From positions 1 through 51,406 of the forward strand of contig JAUIJD010000032.1 in the NCBI GenBank assembly GCA_030431475.1: DNA of 51,406 nt. Reading direction: 5' to 3'. Source of the DNA: Verrucomicrobiia bacterium (GTDB lineage Bacteria > Verrucomicrobiota > Verrucomicrobiia > Verrucomicrobiales > Akkermansiaceae). A program made the translations under genes and the position numbers. The notes below the pieces were generated by a model. The model searched no databases. It was given only the letters and a program-made list of their open reading frames with translations, and was not told the origin of the DNA. Positions 1 to 7,976 of the stretch are shown here, in pieces (position 1 is the stretch's first letter; the number at the start of each line of letters is the position of its first letter).

Positions 1-804
1 CTTTCGTGTCACGGCAACGCCCGGACGGAAGGGGTGCCGGGCATGGTCGTGCGTTCGGTCTTCCCCGACGCCTCGGGGCATGCCCTGCTGAGTCTCGGTT
101 CCGAAACCGTGACCCACGAGACGCCGATCGAGGACCGCTGGGGCGGCTACTACGTGACCGGTAGCAGTTTCCATCCCCACCTCGGAAACCGGGTCTTCGA
201 GGAGGCGGGGCCGACGGATCCGGTGAAGCAGGATCTCGACGACCTGCGGGGTCGCATCGACGTGAGCAAGTATCCGCGCCCGACCAGCGACGTGGTGGCC
301 CTGGTCGTGCTCGAGCACCAGTGCCGGGTGCACAACCTGCTGACCGCCGCGGGAGTCAACCATCGACGGGCCCGCTTCCTGGCCCAGGCGGTGGATCCAC
401 AAGCGGACCCCGACGCGGGACAGGCCGGACGCATCGCCGACGCGGCGGCGGAGAAGCTGGTGGATGCGATCCTTTTCAGAAACGAGGCGGATCTCGGGGA
501 GGGTCTGGAGGGGGACCGGGAGTTTCAGGACGACTATCTGGCCCAATTTCCGAAGAGCGAGTCGGGGGAATCGCTTGCCGACTTCCGGCTCTACCGGCGG
601 ATCTTCAAGACGAGGTGTTCCTGCATGGTGTATTCGAGCGCGTTCGAGCACCTCCCGCCGCGGGTGATGGAGGCGGTGATCGGCCGCCTCAAGGAAGCGC
701 TGTCGGACGACAACCGCAAGATCGCGCCCCACCTGAAGTCGTCGGAGAAAAGGAGGATCCGGGAGATTCTCTCGGACACGCTCCCGGCGTGGAGACGTTT
801 CTGA
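1..804 (+). CDS. Cytochrome c-like protein, C-terminal part (gene starts upstream of window)
   Basis: The frame is open from the first base, before the first ATG at 34, and begins LSCHGNARTEG. This looks like the end of a CxxCH heme-binding motif whose first cysteine lies just outside the window. The later stretches (VVRSVFPD, RWGGYYVTG, HPHLGN, SDVVALVVLEHQ) recall the secreted heme proteins common in Planctomycetes and Verrucomicrobia that carry a degenerate cytochrome domain followed by a helical tail. That family link is from memory of the pattern. Function is unknown; a periplasmic electron carrier or heme-binding protein is plausible. It ends 2 nt before the convergent trans-sulfuration gene. 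Only the C-terminal 267 residues are visible. Confidence 0.6.
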   Translation, partial: LSCHGNARTEGVPGMVVRSVFPDASGHALLSLGSETVTHETPIEDRWGGYYVTGSSFHPHLGNRVFEEAGPTDPVKQDLDDLRGRIDVSKYPRPTSDVVALVVLEHQCRVHNLLTAAGVNHRRARFLAQAVDPQADPDAGQAGRIADAAAEKLVDAILFRNEADLGEGLEGDREFQDDYLAQFPKSESGESLADFRLYRRIFKTRCSCMVYSSAFEHLPPRVMEAVIGRLKEALSDDNRKIAPHLKSSEKRRIREILSDTLPAWRRF

Positions 805-806
805 AA

Positions 807-2003
807 TCAACTGGAAACGTTGACGAACTCGAGGGCCTGGTCGAGATCGGCGATGAGGTCGTTGGCGTCCTCGGTGCCGACGGAGAGACGGATCAGGCCG
901 TCGGTGACACCGGCTTCCTTGCGGGCTTCGGGCTTCATGCCGCGGTGGCTGGAGCCGGCGGGACGGGTGGCGAGGCTTTCCATGCCACCGAGGCTGACGC
1001 CGTGGATGATGAGCCGGAGGCGGTCGATGAAGCGGGTGGCGGCCGGCGTGCCACCTTCCAGCTCGAAGGAGAGAAGCGAGCCGGGGTGCTTCATCTGGCG
1101 GTCGCGGATCTCACGCTGACGATCATTGCCGTGGCCGGGGTAATGAACGGTGCCGACTTCGGGGCGCCGGGCGAGCCAGTTGGCGATGGTCTCGCCGTTG
1201 TGGTTGTGCTGGCGCATGCGCAGGGCGAAGGTGCGGAGTCCACGCGTCGCCAGCCAGGCATCGATGGCGTTGACGGTGCCGCCGAGGTTCTTGTGGATGC
1301 GGCGGTCGCGGTCGGTGAGGGGCTCGCGTTTGACCACCGCGCCGCCGATCAGGTCGGAGTGGCCGTTGAGATACTTGGAGGTCGAGTGGACGGTCCAGTC
1401 GGCGCCGTGCGCGAAGGGCTGCTGGTTGAAAGGAGTGGCGACGGTGTTGTCGACGATCACCGGTGCGCCGGTGGCTTTCGCGTGGTGGACGGTCTCGGCG
1501 ATGTCGATTAGGCGCATCAGCGGGTTGGACGGCGTTTCGATCAACACCGCGCCGGCGGACTCGAGCGCCGCCTTCCACGCTTTCGAATCATCTGGTTCGA
1601 CGAAACGAAGCGGGAGACGGTAGATCCCGGCGAGCAGGTGGAGCATTTCGAAGCTGCCACCGTAGAGACCGGGGTGGGTGACCAGCGGTCCTGAGCGACC
1701 GGCCATCGCGGCCGTGACGGCGCACAAGACGGCGGCATTGCCCGAGCTGGTGACGAGTGCGTCGTTGCCGCCCTCGAGTTCGGCGAGGCAGCGGGCGAAG
1801 ACATCGATGCTCGGGTTGCCGAAGCGGGTGTACGCGTAGCCGGGCGTTTCGCCGGAGAAGATGGCTTCGGCTTCCGCGGACGAACCCAGCCGGAACAAGC
1901 TGCTTTGGGCGATGGGTGCCTGAAATGGGGCGTTGGCCGTCTCACCGGAGGCGGATCCGGCGTGGGCACAGCGGGTTTCGATGGAGAACTCGGGTTCGTT
2001 CAT
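807..2003 (-). CDS. Trans-sulfuration family PLP enzyme (cystathionine gamma-synthase/lyase type)
   Basis: 398 residues from the ATG at 2003 (MNEPEFSIETRCAH), the usual length and N-terminus for Cys/Met-metabolism PLP enzymes of fold type I. Visible motifs are YTRFGNPS near the N-terminus, the PLP-phosphate region SSGNAA, IETPSNPL, IVDNTVATPF, and the PLP-lysine segment HSTSKYLNGHSD at about residue 209. The C-terminus has SLGGMESL and IRLSVGTED. The frame is open further upstream, but that extension is arginine-rich and unlike the family. Members make or cleave cystathionine, homocysteine or methionine in the cytoplasm; the exact reaction cannot be told from sequence alone. It is divergent from the DUF488 gene. 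Confidence 0.9.
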   Translation of the reverse strand: MNEPEFSIETRCAHAGSASGETANAPFQAPIAQSSLFRLGSSAEAEAIFSGETPGYAYTRFGNPSIDVFARCLAELEGGNDALVTSSGNAAVLCAVTAAMAGRSGPLVTHPGLYGGSFEMLHLLAGIYRLPLRFVEPDDSKAWKAALESAGAVLIETPSNPLMRLIDIAETVHHAKATGAPVIVDNTVATPFNQQPFAHGADWTVHSTSKYLNGHSDLIGGAVVKREPLTDRDRRIHKNLGGTVNAIDAWLATRGLRTFALRMRQHNHNGETIANWLARRPEVGTVHYPGHGNDRQREIRDRQMKHPGSLLSFELEGGTPAATRFIDRLRLIIHGVSLGGMESLATRPAGSSHRGMKPEARKEAGVTDGLIRLSVGTEDANDLIADLDQALEFVNVSS

Positions 2004-2059
2004 GGAGAGGGAAGGCGAGGCTTGAGGTGGAAGGTCTGGGTCGTAGGATGCTTCCGAGG

Positions 2060-2500
2060 ATGCAGTTGGGAGTTTATCGCTATGGTCGTGGGAAGGAGAA
2101 GGACGGCCTGCGCATCGGGGTGGCCCGCCACGTGCCCCGCGGTGTGCGCAAGGAGAACTACGTTTCGGGCGGCTACTTCGATGTGTGGCTCCCGGTGCTG
2201 GCGCCGAGCGCCGGCCTGGTTCGTGACTATCGAGGCGGAGCCTGTTCCCGGGCGCGGTTTTTCCAGCGCTACCGGAAGGAGATGCGGGAGCCGGGCGCAA
2301 GGCAAGTGATCTCGCTGCTGGCGGCGACGGCGATTCGGATGCCGATCCAACTCGGGTGTTTCTGTGAGGATGAATCGGGATGTCACCGCTCCGTGCTGCG
2401 GGAGTTGGTGCTGGAGGCCTTGGAGGAACTGCCGCCAGCCCACGGTGAATCGGGTGGACTGGCCAGCCCGCCCTGCGCGATGCCCGACCCGGAGGCGTGA
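2060..2500 (+). CDS. DUF488 (YeaO-like) protein
   Basis: 146 residues from the ATG at 2060; an in-frame ATG at 2048 is an alternative. The pattern W-LPVLAPSAGLVRDY--G, FFQRYRKEM, and near the end LGCFCEDESGCHRSVL fits the DUF488/YeaO family, which ends with a conserved C-x-x-x-x-x-CHR signature. Family function is unknown. The gene is divergent from the trans-sulfuration gene (57 nt between starts) and convergent with the antiporter gene (25 nt). Confidence 0.7.
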   Translation: MQLGVYRYGRGKEKDGLRIGVARHVPRGVRKENYVSGGYFDVWLPVLAPSAGLVRDYRGGACSRARFFQRYRKEMREPGARQVISLLAATAIRMPIQLGCFCEDESGCHRSVLRELVLEALEELPPAHGESGGLASPPCAMPDPEA

Positions 2501-2525
2501 GCCGTTTCGGGTCGTCGGGGGAGAT

Positions 2526-3815
2526 TTAGGCATCGGTTGTCGGGGTGGCGATTCCGGTCGTCGCCCGGCTCCAGCGTCCGTAAACCGCTTCGAAGACGGG
2601 CGTGGCCATGAGGGTGGTGACGATCGCCATGACCACGAGGATGGAGAATAACGAGTCGCCGATGATGCCTCGCTCGAGGCCGATGTTGATGATGATCAGC
2701 TCCATCAGCCCGCGGGCGTTCATCAGGGTGCCGACGGCCAAGGCGGTTCGGTTGTCTTCGCCATTGAGGCGGGCGGCGGCCCAGCAGGCGACGCCCTTTC
2801 CGACCACCGAGGCGACCAGGATGGCCAGTCCGACCAGGATCAGCTCCGGAGAGACCAGCACCCCCAAGCGCGTGTTGAGTCCCGAGAAGGTGAAGAACAT
2901 CGGCAGCAGGAAGACGACGCACATCGGCTGCAGCTTCTGTTTCAGATCCTTAGCGAGCACGCTGCGGGGCATCGCGATGCCGAGGATGAAGCCACCGAAA
3001 ACGGCGTGCACGCCGATCGTGTCGGCATACCAGGCGGCCAGGCAGAACAGGGCGAGGATGGTGGCGAGGGCCTGGGGTGTGACGCTGCCGGCCTGCTCCG
3101 CGCGGCGACCGAGGATGGCGAGCAGGCGGCGGCCGATGGTGAGCAGCACGGCACCGTAAAGGAGCGCGCCGCCGATGGCGACGACTTCCGCGCCGATTCG
3201 CAGACCGCCGATCTCCATCGGCTGGGAGGCTCCGAAGGTCGAGAGCACAACCGCCAGCAACGCCCAGGCGGCGGCGTCGTCGATCGCGCCGGCGGAGAGC
3301 GCAAGGGTGCCGAGTGGGGTGCCGGCGAGGCCGCGTTCGGAGATGATGCGCGCCAGCATCGGAAAGGCGGTGATGGCGATCGAGGCGCCCATGAAGAGGG
3401 CACCCTCGAAATAGTGCAGCGCAGGCGAGAATATCCCCGGCACGTGACGCAGCCAGAGCACCAGCAGCGCGCCGAGCAGGAAGGGGACGATCATGCCCGC
3501 GAGCGACACACACACGGCGCTGCGGGCGCGGGCGCGGAAGTGGTCGGTGCGGAACTCAAGGCCGACGAGAAACATGTAGAGGCCGACACCGAGCTGGGCG
3601 CCGGCGTAGAGGATGCCGCGCGACTCTGGGGTGAAGACCAGGTCAGTGGCTTGCGGCCAGATCCACCCCAGCAACGAGGGTCCGAGGAGCACGCCGGCGA
3701 TCATCTCGCCGACCACCTGCGGCTGGCCGATGCGGCGTGCGAGCGCTCCCACCCATCGGCAGGCGAGCAAGATCACGGCCATCTGGAGAAAGAACTGGGT
3801 GGCCTGCTGGGTCAC
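2526..3815 (-). CDS. CPA2-family cation/proton antiporter (Kef/NapA-like)
   Basis: 429 residues, almost entirely hydrophobic, with about 12 predicted membrane segments. Family landmarks are GQPQVVGEMIAGVLLGPSLLG near residues 28-48, LFMVGLEF-like YMFLVGLEF, ASIAITAFPMLARI, and the ion-binding region LSAGAIDDAAAW, with the paired aspartates of electrogenic CPA2 exchangers. There is no C-terminal RCK/TrkA-N domain, so it is the short form. It probably exchanges Na+ or K+ for protons in the inner membrane. It lies just downstream of the MarR gene (32 nt), so the two may share a transcript. Confidence 0.9.
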   Translation of the reverse strand: MTQQATQFFLQMAVILLACRWVGALARRIGQPQVVGEMIAGVLLGPSLLGWIWPQATDLVFTPESRGILYAGAQLGVGLYMFLVGLEFRTDHFRARARSAVCVSLAGMIVPFLLGALLVLWLRHVPGIFSPALHYFEGALFMGASIAITAFPMLARIISERGLAGTPLGTLALSAGAIDDAAAWALLAVVLSTFGASQPMEIGGLRIGAEVVAIGGALLYGAVLLTIGRRLLAILGRRAEQAGSVTPQALATILALFCLAAWYADTIGVHAVFGGFILGIAMPRSVLAKDLKQKLQPMCVVFLLPMFFTFSGLNTRLGVLVSPELILVGLAILVASVVGKGVACWAAARLNGEDNRTALAVGTLMNARGLMELIIINIGLERGIIGDSLFSILVVMAIVTTLMATPVFEAVYGRWSRATTGIATPTTDA

Positions 3816-3847
3816 GGGGTAGAGGGCTCGAAGTGCTTGTAAGGATC

Positions 3848-4276
3848 TCAGTCTTTGTCGTCCTCCATCAGCGAGACGAAGAGGGAGGTGATCTCCGGGC
3901 CGATCTGGCGCAGCTCCCGACGGTGGGCGTGGCTAAGTTTCTCCAGGGTTCGCTTTCCAGAGCGAGTGAGCTTCAGGATGATGATGCGGTGGTCGCCGGC
4001 ATCGGATTGCCGGGTGATCCATCCCCCGGTTTCCAGCCGCTTCGCCAGTTCCGCCGCCGTGTTCGGTTTGAGGCAGAGTCGCTCGGCCAAACGACCCACG
4101 CTGGCGCGACCTCCATCGGAACCTCGGATCACCAGCATCGCCTGATGCTGGCGCGGAGTGAGTCCTTCGCCGCAGGCCGCATTGCCGCTGAACTCCAGGA
4201 AGCGGCGGAGCGCATAGCGGAAGTTCGCGAGGCGCGCGTAGTCGGCATCGGAGAGCTTTCTCTGGGGTGAGGCCAT
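3848..4276 (-). CDS. MarR-family transcriptional regulator
   Basis: 142 residues from the ATG at 4276 (MASPQRKLSDADYARL). The frame is open to an earlier ATG at 4387, but that would run into the divergent gene and over the palindrome at 4290-4308. The winged-helix core is visible: GLTPRQHQAMLVIRG, SVGRLAERLCLKPNTAAELAKRLETGGWI, then the wing DAGDHRIIILKLTRSG. It is probably a repressor of small-molecule or antibiotic stress genes. It is divergent from the GST/HPP pair, which is its likely target along with itself and the downstream antiporter. Confidence 0.9.
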   Translation of the reverse strand: MASPQRKLSDADYARLANFRYALRRFLEFSGNAACGEGLTPRQHQAMLVIRGSDGGRASVGRLAERLCLKPNTAAELAKRLETGGWITRQSDAGDHRIIILKLTRSGKRTLEKLSHAHRRELRQIGPEITSLFVSLMEDDKD

Positions 4277-4289
4277 CTGGCTCTTGAAA

Positions 4290-4308
4290 TATGTCGTAGT
4301 GCGATATA
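4290..4308. promoter_or_regulatory. Putative MarR operator (imperfect palindrome)
   Basis: TATGTCG-TAGTG-CGATATA: the two 7-bp arms match at 6 of 7 positions. The site lies 14 bp upstream of the MarR start codon, in the 81-bp gap between the divergent marR and GST genes. Size and position fit MarR-family operators, which usually sit in such divergent promoters. The assignment is inference. Confidence 0.45.
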
Positions 4309-4357
4309 ACGCAAGCGCCACATCGCTGCACTGCAGTCGATTGCCTCCACCATTGCC

Positions 4358-5029
4358 ATGCAACTTCAGGTCCATCGCCTCGCCCATAGCCCCTTCTGCC
4401 TCGCCATCGAGATCGCGCTCGATTCACTGGGAATCGACTTCGAGCGGCGGGAAGTCTCCGCCGCCGACCGGAGCGAGTTGCTGCGGCTGACCGGCGGGGC
4501 CTATTACGAGGTGCCGGTACTGGAGCACGGGGACAAGGTGGTCTTCGAATCCGGAGCGGATTCGCAGGATGTGGCCCGCTACATCGACAGCACCTTCGCG
4601 ATGGGTAGCTTGTTCCCGGAGCGGCTGAAGGGGGTTCACGATCTGGTGATCCGCTACCTTGAGCACGAAGTCGAGGGCGTCACCTTCCGCGCCTATGACC
4701 CGTTCCATGTCGACTCGGTTGAGGATGTTGCCGAGCGCGGCATGATCGTCCGGCACAAGGAACGTAGGTTCGGGCGGGGCTGCGTCGAGCGCTGGAAGGA
4801 GGAGCGGGAAGAGATTCTCCGCGAGTCTGCGGAGCTGCTTCGCCCGTTCGAGGAGATGCTTTCGGAGAACGGCTACTTGTTCGGTAGTCAACCGGTCTAT
4901 GCCGACTTCCTGCTCGGAGGAATTCTCGGCAACCTCCTTTTCGGCGGCCACAACCGTTTGCCCGCCGACCTTGGGCACTTGGCGGCCCTGCCGCAGCGAT
5001 TGCAAGCCCTCCGCGACGGTGGCGCATGA
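4358..5029 (+). CDS. Glutathione S-transferase family protein
   Basis: 223 residues. The N-terminal thioredoxin-like domain starts MQLQVHRLAHSPFCLAIEIALDSLGIDFE, with SPFC in the position of the GST active-site motif and the cis-proline region YEVPVL at about residue 50. The helical C-terminal half contains LSENGYLFGSQPVYADFLLGG, typical of a GST C-domain. It probably conjugates or isomerises thiols in the cytoplasm; the substrate is unknown. It overlaps the next gene by 4 bp (ATGA), so the two are co-translated, and it is divergent from marR. Confidence 0.8.
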   Translation: MQLQVHRLAHSPFCLAIEIALDSLGIDFERREVSAADRSELLRLTGGAYYEVPVLEHGDKVVFESGADSQDVARYIDSTFAMGSLFPERLKGVHDLVIRYLEHEVEGVTFRAYDPFHVDSVEDVAERGMIVRHKERRFGRGCVERWKEEREEILRESAELLRPFEEMLSENGYLFGSQPVYADFLLGGILGNLLFGGHNRLPADLGHLAALPQRLQALRDGGA

Positions 5030-5742
5030 GACGGTGGACCGAATGGCTCGGTGTTGAGCTCAACGTCGTCTCGACCAAGGAGAAGGCTGTCGCCACTGCG
5101 GGCGGGATGCTTTCGATCCTGCTGCTGTGCCTGGTTACGGAGGCATGCATCGGCATCGTTGACGGCTCAGCGTTGGTCGCCTCGATGGGGGCGAGCGCCG
5201 TGCTGCTTTTCGCGGTGCCGCATGGGCAGCTCTCGCAGCCTTGGCCGGTCATCGCGGGTCACGGCTTGTCTGCGCTGGTGGGGGTCGGCTGCGCAGCCTG
5301 GATTGGAAGTCCGATATTAGCTTCGGCCATGGCGGTTGGTCTCGCCATCGGGATCATGCACGGGCTCAAGTGCATCCATCCCCCAGGTGGAGCCACGGCC
5401 CTGACCGCAGTGCTCGGAGGAGCGGCAGTCCGGGATCTGGGCTTCGCCTACGTGTTGTGCCCGGTGTTGGCCAATGCGGCGGTGATGGTCGCGGTGGCGG
5501 TGGTCTTCAATGCAGGATTCCGCTGGCGCCGTTATCCGGCGGCCTGGGTAAACCGGCCGCGGATGGAAGATCCCGAGCGATCCAATCACGAAGATCTGGT
5601 CGAAGCGCTCCGGAGTCTGGACTTGTTCGTGGACCTTGCTGAAGACGACCTGTTGCGCTTGGGGCGAGAGCTGTCGAAAGCCCGCAGACGCCGTGTTGGG
5701 CAGGTAGGTAGAGCCCGAATGAAAGAGAGCAACGCGGCATGA
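5026..5742 (+). CDS. HPP-family integral membrane protein
   Basis: 238 residues with about four membrane segments and the family signature IHPPGGATALTAVLGG near residue 118. Other HPP landmarks are VASMGASAVLLFAVPHGQLSQPWPVI and GHGLSALVGV. A cytosolic tail of about 65 charged residues follows (EDLVEALRSLDLFVDLAEDDLLRLG). HPP proteins are inner-membrane proteins; some plant and cyanobacterial members transport nitrite. The start overlaps the GST stop by 4 bp. With a nitrite reductase locus in the same window a nitrite-related role is possible, but nothing else shows it. Confidence 0.85.
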   Translation: MRRWTEWLGVELNVVSTKEKAVATAGGMLSILLLCLVTEACIGIVDGSALVASMGASAVLLFAVPHGQLSQPWPVIAGHGLSALVGVGCAAWIGSPILASAMAVGLAIGIMHGLKCIHPPGGATALTAVLGGAAVRDLGFAYVLCPVLANAAVMVAVAVVFNAGFRWRRYPAAWVNRPRMEDPERSNHEDLVEALRSLDLFVDLAEDDLLRLGRELSKARRRRVGQVGRARMKESNAA

Positions 5743-5807
5743 CGCGTGAAGAGAAGGGCGAATGTTGCTCAGGCCTCAGAAGAACCCGATCTCGAGGTGC
5801 TGGCAGT

Positions 5808-6830
5808 TCATCGGATGGATCGTGAGTCGATGTGAGCGCACCACACGGTGGTGGCCACTACCAGGGCGCCTACTGCCTGGTGGAGGACCGCGAGGTGGAT
5901 GTCCACGGTGGTCATGACCGTGGCGATGCCGAGGGCAATCTGGGTGCCGAAGGCGCAGTGCAGGGCCACGGAGGCCCGTCGGTGGTCCTTGCGCACGCGG
6001 CGAGCGAGTACGGTGAGAGCGATCACCACCACCCAGGCCCACCAGCGGTGGAGGAAGTGGATGAGAACCGGGTGGTTTGGAAGGGTTTTGAGGGTTTCCA
6101 GCGACCACTCGATTCCGGGGGGGAAGAAGCGGCCGTACATCATCGGCCAAGTATTGGAGACGTAGCCGGCATTGAGTCCGGCGGTGAAGGCGCCGAGAAG
6201 GAGTTCGAAGATAAGGATGGCGAGGACCGCGACTCCGAAGCCGGTCAGCCGCGCGGGTCCGGTGCGGTCTTTTCCCAGGCTGTGGAGGTCGAGTGCCGTC
6301 CAGATCAGGCCTCCCAGGATGGTCAGGGCGAGCAGCAGGTGGACGGCGAGGCGGTAGTGGCTGACATCGGTGCGTTCGGTGAGGCCGGAGGCCACCATCC
6401 ACCAGCCGGCGACGCCCTGCAGTCCGCCGAGGGCGAGGAGGATGACCAGCCGCGGCTTGAATCCCCGGGGGATACGCTTCCGTGCCCAGAACCAGAACAG
6501 CGGTAGGGCAAAGGCCAGGCCGATGAGGCGGCCGAGCAGGCGGTGAACCCACTCCCAGAAGTAGATGAACTTGAAGTCCGCCAGCGTCATGCCCGCCGGA
6601 CCATTGATCTCGAGGTATTCGGGGATCTGCTGGTACTTTTCGAACTCCGCCTGCCAGGCCTGTTCGTTGAGTGGAGGCACGGCGCCGGTGATGGGCTTCC
6701 ACTCGGTGATCGAAAGGCCCGACTCGGTGAGGCGGGTGATGCCGCCAACCACGACCATCACGAATACCAGCGTCGCGACGCCGAGCAACCAGTGGATGAT
6801 TGAACGTTGCGTGAGACGGTCAGCGGGCAT
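5808..6830 (-). CDS. ctaA: Heme A synthase (CtaA/COX15)
   Basis: 340 residues, eight membrane segments. The family signature VVGGITRLTESGLSITEWKP is at residues 27-46. Conserved heme-ligand histidines are visible in FWEWVHRLLGR, VHLLLALTILGG, HFLHRWWAWVV and LHQAVGALVVATTVW. The enzyme oxidises the C8 methyl of heme O to give heme A for aa3-type oxidases. It is the last gene of the nor run, 12 nt after the small membrane protein. That is odd because NorB uses heme b, not heme A; no oxidase genes are in the window. Confidence 0.93.
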   Translation of the reverse strand: MPADRLTQRSIIHWLLGVATLVFVMVVVGGITRLTESGLSITEWKPITGAVPPLNEQAWQAEFEKYQQIPEYLEINGPAGMTLADFKFIYFWEWVHRLLGRLIGLAFALPLFWFWARKRIPRGFKPRLVILLALGGLQGVAGWWMVASGLTERTDVSHYRLAVHLLLALTILGGLIWTALDLHSLGKDRTGPARLTGFGVAVLAILIFELLLGAFTAGLNAGYVSNTWPMMYGRFFPPGIEWSLETLKTLPNHPVLIHFLHRWWAWVVVIALTVLARRVRKDHRRASVALHCAFGTQIALGIATVMTTVDIHLAVLHQAVGALVVATTVWCAHIDSRSIR

Positions 6831-6842
6831 GGTGCGACTGTC

Positions 6843-7160
6843 TCAGGGCTTGGCATGCCTGAGAAGAGGCAAGCAGTAGGCGATCAGCACGAGGTAGAGC
6901 AGGGGGACCGGGTGCAGGAAGCTGACCTCGCGGCAAGCGATCACCAGTACGGCGACGGCGTAGATGAAGAGGAAAAAAACGGCCAGCGGGGTGCGGGTGA
7001 GCAGCATTCCGCCGGTGGCGGCCGTGGTGAAACCGAAGGGGAGCGGCAGGGCGGCCTCGCTGGACAGGCGCCCGCCGACCGCGGCGGCGAGCATGAAACC
7101 AAAGCCGGCGATGAGCATGATGATGCCGGGGACGACGAACAGCGCGGGGCGGGATTTCAT
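6843..7160 (-). CDS. Small membrane protein of the nor operon, unknown function
   Basis: 105 residues with three to four hydrophobic segments (FVVPGIIMLIAGFGFMLAAA, FGFTTAATGGMLL, LAVFFLFIYAVAVLVIA, PVPLLYLVLIAYCLPLL). I do not recognise the family. It overlaps the norF-like gene by 4 bp (ATGA) and is followed by ctaA after 12 nt, so it is clearly part of the operon. A role in assembly of the NO reductase or a terminal oxidase is the natural guess. Confidence 0.7.
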   Translation of the reverse strand: MKSRPALFVVPGIIMLIAGFGFMLAAAVGGRLSSEAALPLPFGFTTAATGGMLLTRTPLAVFFLFIYAVAVLVIACREVSFLHPVPLLYLVLIAYCLPLLRHAKP

Positions 7161-7396
7161 GGGGACGCGACGACAAGGAAGGCGAGGAAGAGGGTGGCGA
7201 ACCCGACGAGGCAGGCTTTCCAGATCAGGTGACCTCGGCGCATCTCCATGAAGCGGAAGGCGACCAGGAGAAACTTGATGGTGGCCAGTGCCATGACTGC
7301 CGGCGGCAGCAAATCGAGCTGTGGGAAGCGCTCGGCAACGAAGACGGACACGGCGGTGAGCGCCAGCAGGAAGAGGTAGGTGGCGAGGTGGTTCAT
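7157..7396 (-). CDS. norF: NorF-like / cytochrome oxidase subunit IV-type small membrane protein
   Basis: 79 residues from the ATG at 7396 (MNHLATYLFLLALTAVSVF). Three hydrophobic segments and the motif ATIKFLLVAFRFMEMRRG are typical of the COX4_pro/NorF group, where a lysine and arginines follow the second helix. It sits directly after norE (8 nt), the usual place for norF, and overlaps the next gene by 4 bp. NorF is not needed for the chemistry of NO reductase but supports full activity in known denitrifiers. Confidence 0.75.
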   Translation of the reverse strand: MNHLATYLFLLALTAVSVFVAERFPQLDLLPPAVMALATIKFLLVAFRFMEMRRGHLIWKACLVGFATLFLAFLVVASP

Positions 7397-7404
7397 GGGG
7401 TCCG

Positions 7405-7974
7405 TCAGAAGATGAGGTAGAGGAGGGGAAAGAGCAGCAGCCAGATGAGGTCGCACATGTGCCAGAAGACTCCTCCGGCCTCGAAGTCTTCGCTCTTGAT
7501 GGTGGAGAGGCGTCGCAGCAGGACGCCGAGGATGACGAGGCCGACCAGCACGTGCATCAGGTGGAAGACGGTCAGCAGCCAGTACCAGGTGAAGAAGGGA
7601 TCGGAGCCGAGGGTCTGGCCGTCGGAGATCTTGTCGGCGTACTCGACACCCTTGAGGCCGAGGAAGGCGAGACCGCCGGCGATGGCCAGCCACAGGCAGC
7701 GCCGGGCGCGGGGACGGTCGGACTGGTGGAAATGGCGCACGCTTTCGGCCATGAAGTAGCCGCTGGTGAGGAAGAACACGGTGTTGGCGACGCCGTAGCG
7801 CGGGTCGAGCAGCAGGCGCGATTGGTGGTAGGTTTCGGGGTCGTTGCGGGCGCAGATGACCAGCGCGATCAGGGCAACGCCGAAGGTGGCGAGCTCAAGG
7901 ACGACGAGCATCCAGATGAAGAAACCTCCGGGCGGCTCGAGGAGGCGGGGGCGGAGAGGGGCGTCGGTTTCCAT
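7405..7974 (-). CDS. norE: NorE, cytochrome oxidase subunit III-like protein of NO reductase
   Basis: 189 residues from the ATG at 7974 (METDAPLRPRLLEPPGG). Five membrane segments and subunit III landmarks are visible: GGFFIWMLVVLELATFGVAL, NTVFFLTSGYFMAESV, FTWYWLLTVFHLMHVLVGLVILG and the terminal FWHMCDLIWLLLFPLLYL. It has the short five-helix form typical of NorE rather than a full oxidase subunit III. It starts 2 nt after the norD stop. It probably stabilises or helps maturation of the NorCB complex in the inner membrane. Confidence 0.88.
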   Translation of the reverse strand: METDAPLRPRLLEPPGGFFIWMLVVLELATFGVALIALVICARNDPETYHQSRLLLDPRYGVANTVFFLTSGYFMAESVRHFHQSDRPRARRCLWLAIAGGLAFLGLKGVEYADKISDGQTLGSDPFFTWYWLLTVFHLMHVLVGLVILGVLLRRLSTIKSEDFEAGGVFWHMCDLIWLLLFPLLYLIF

Positions 7975-7976
7975 GG

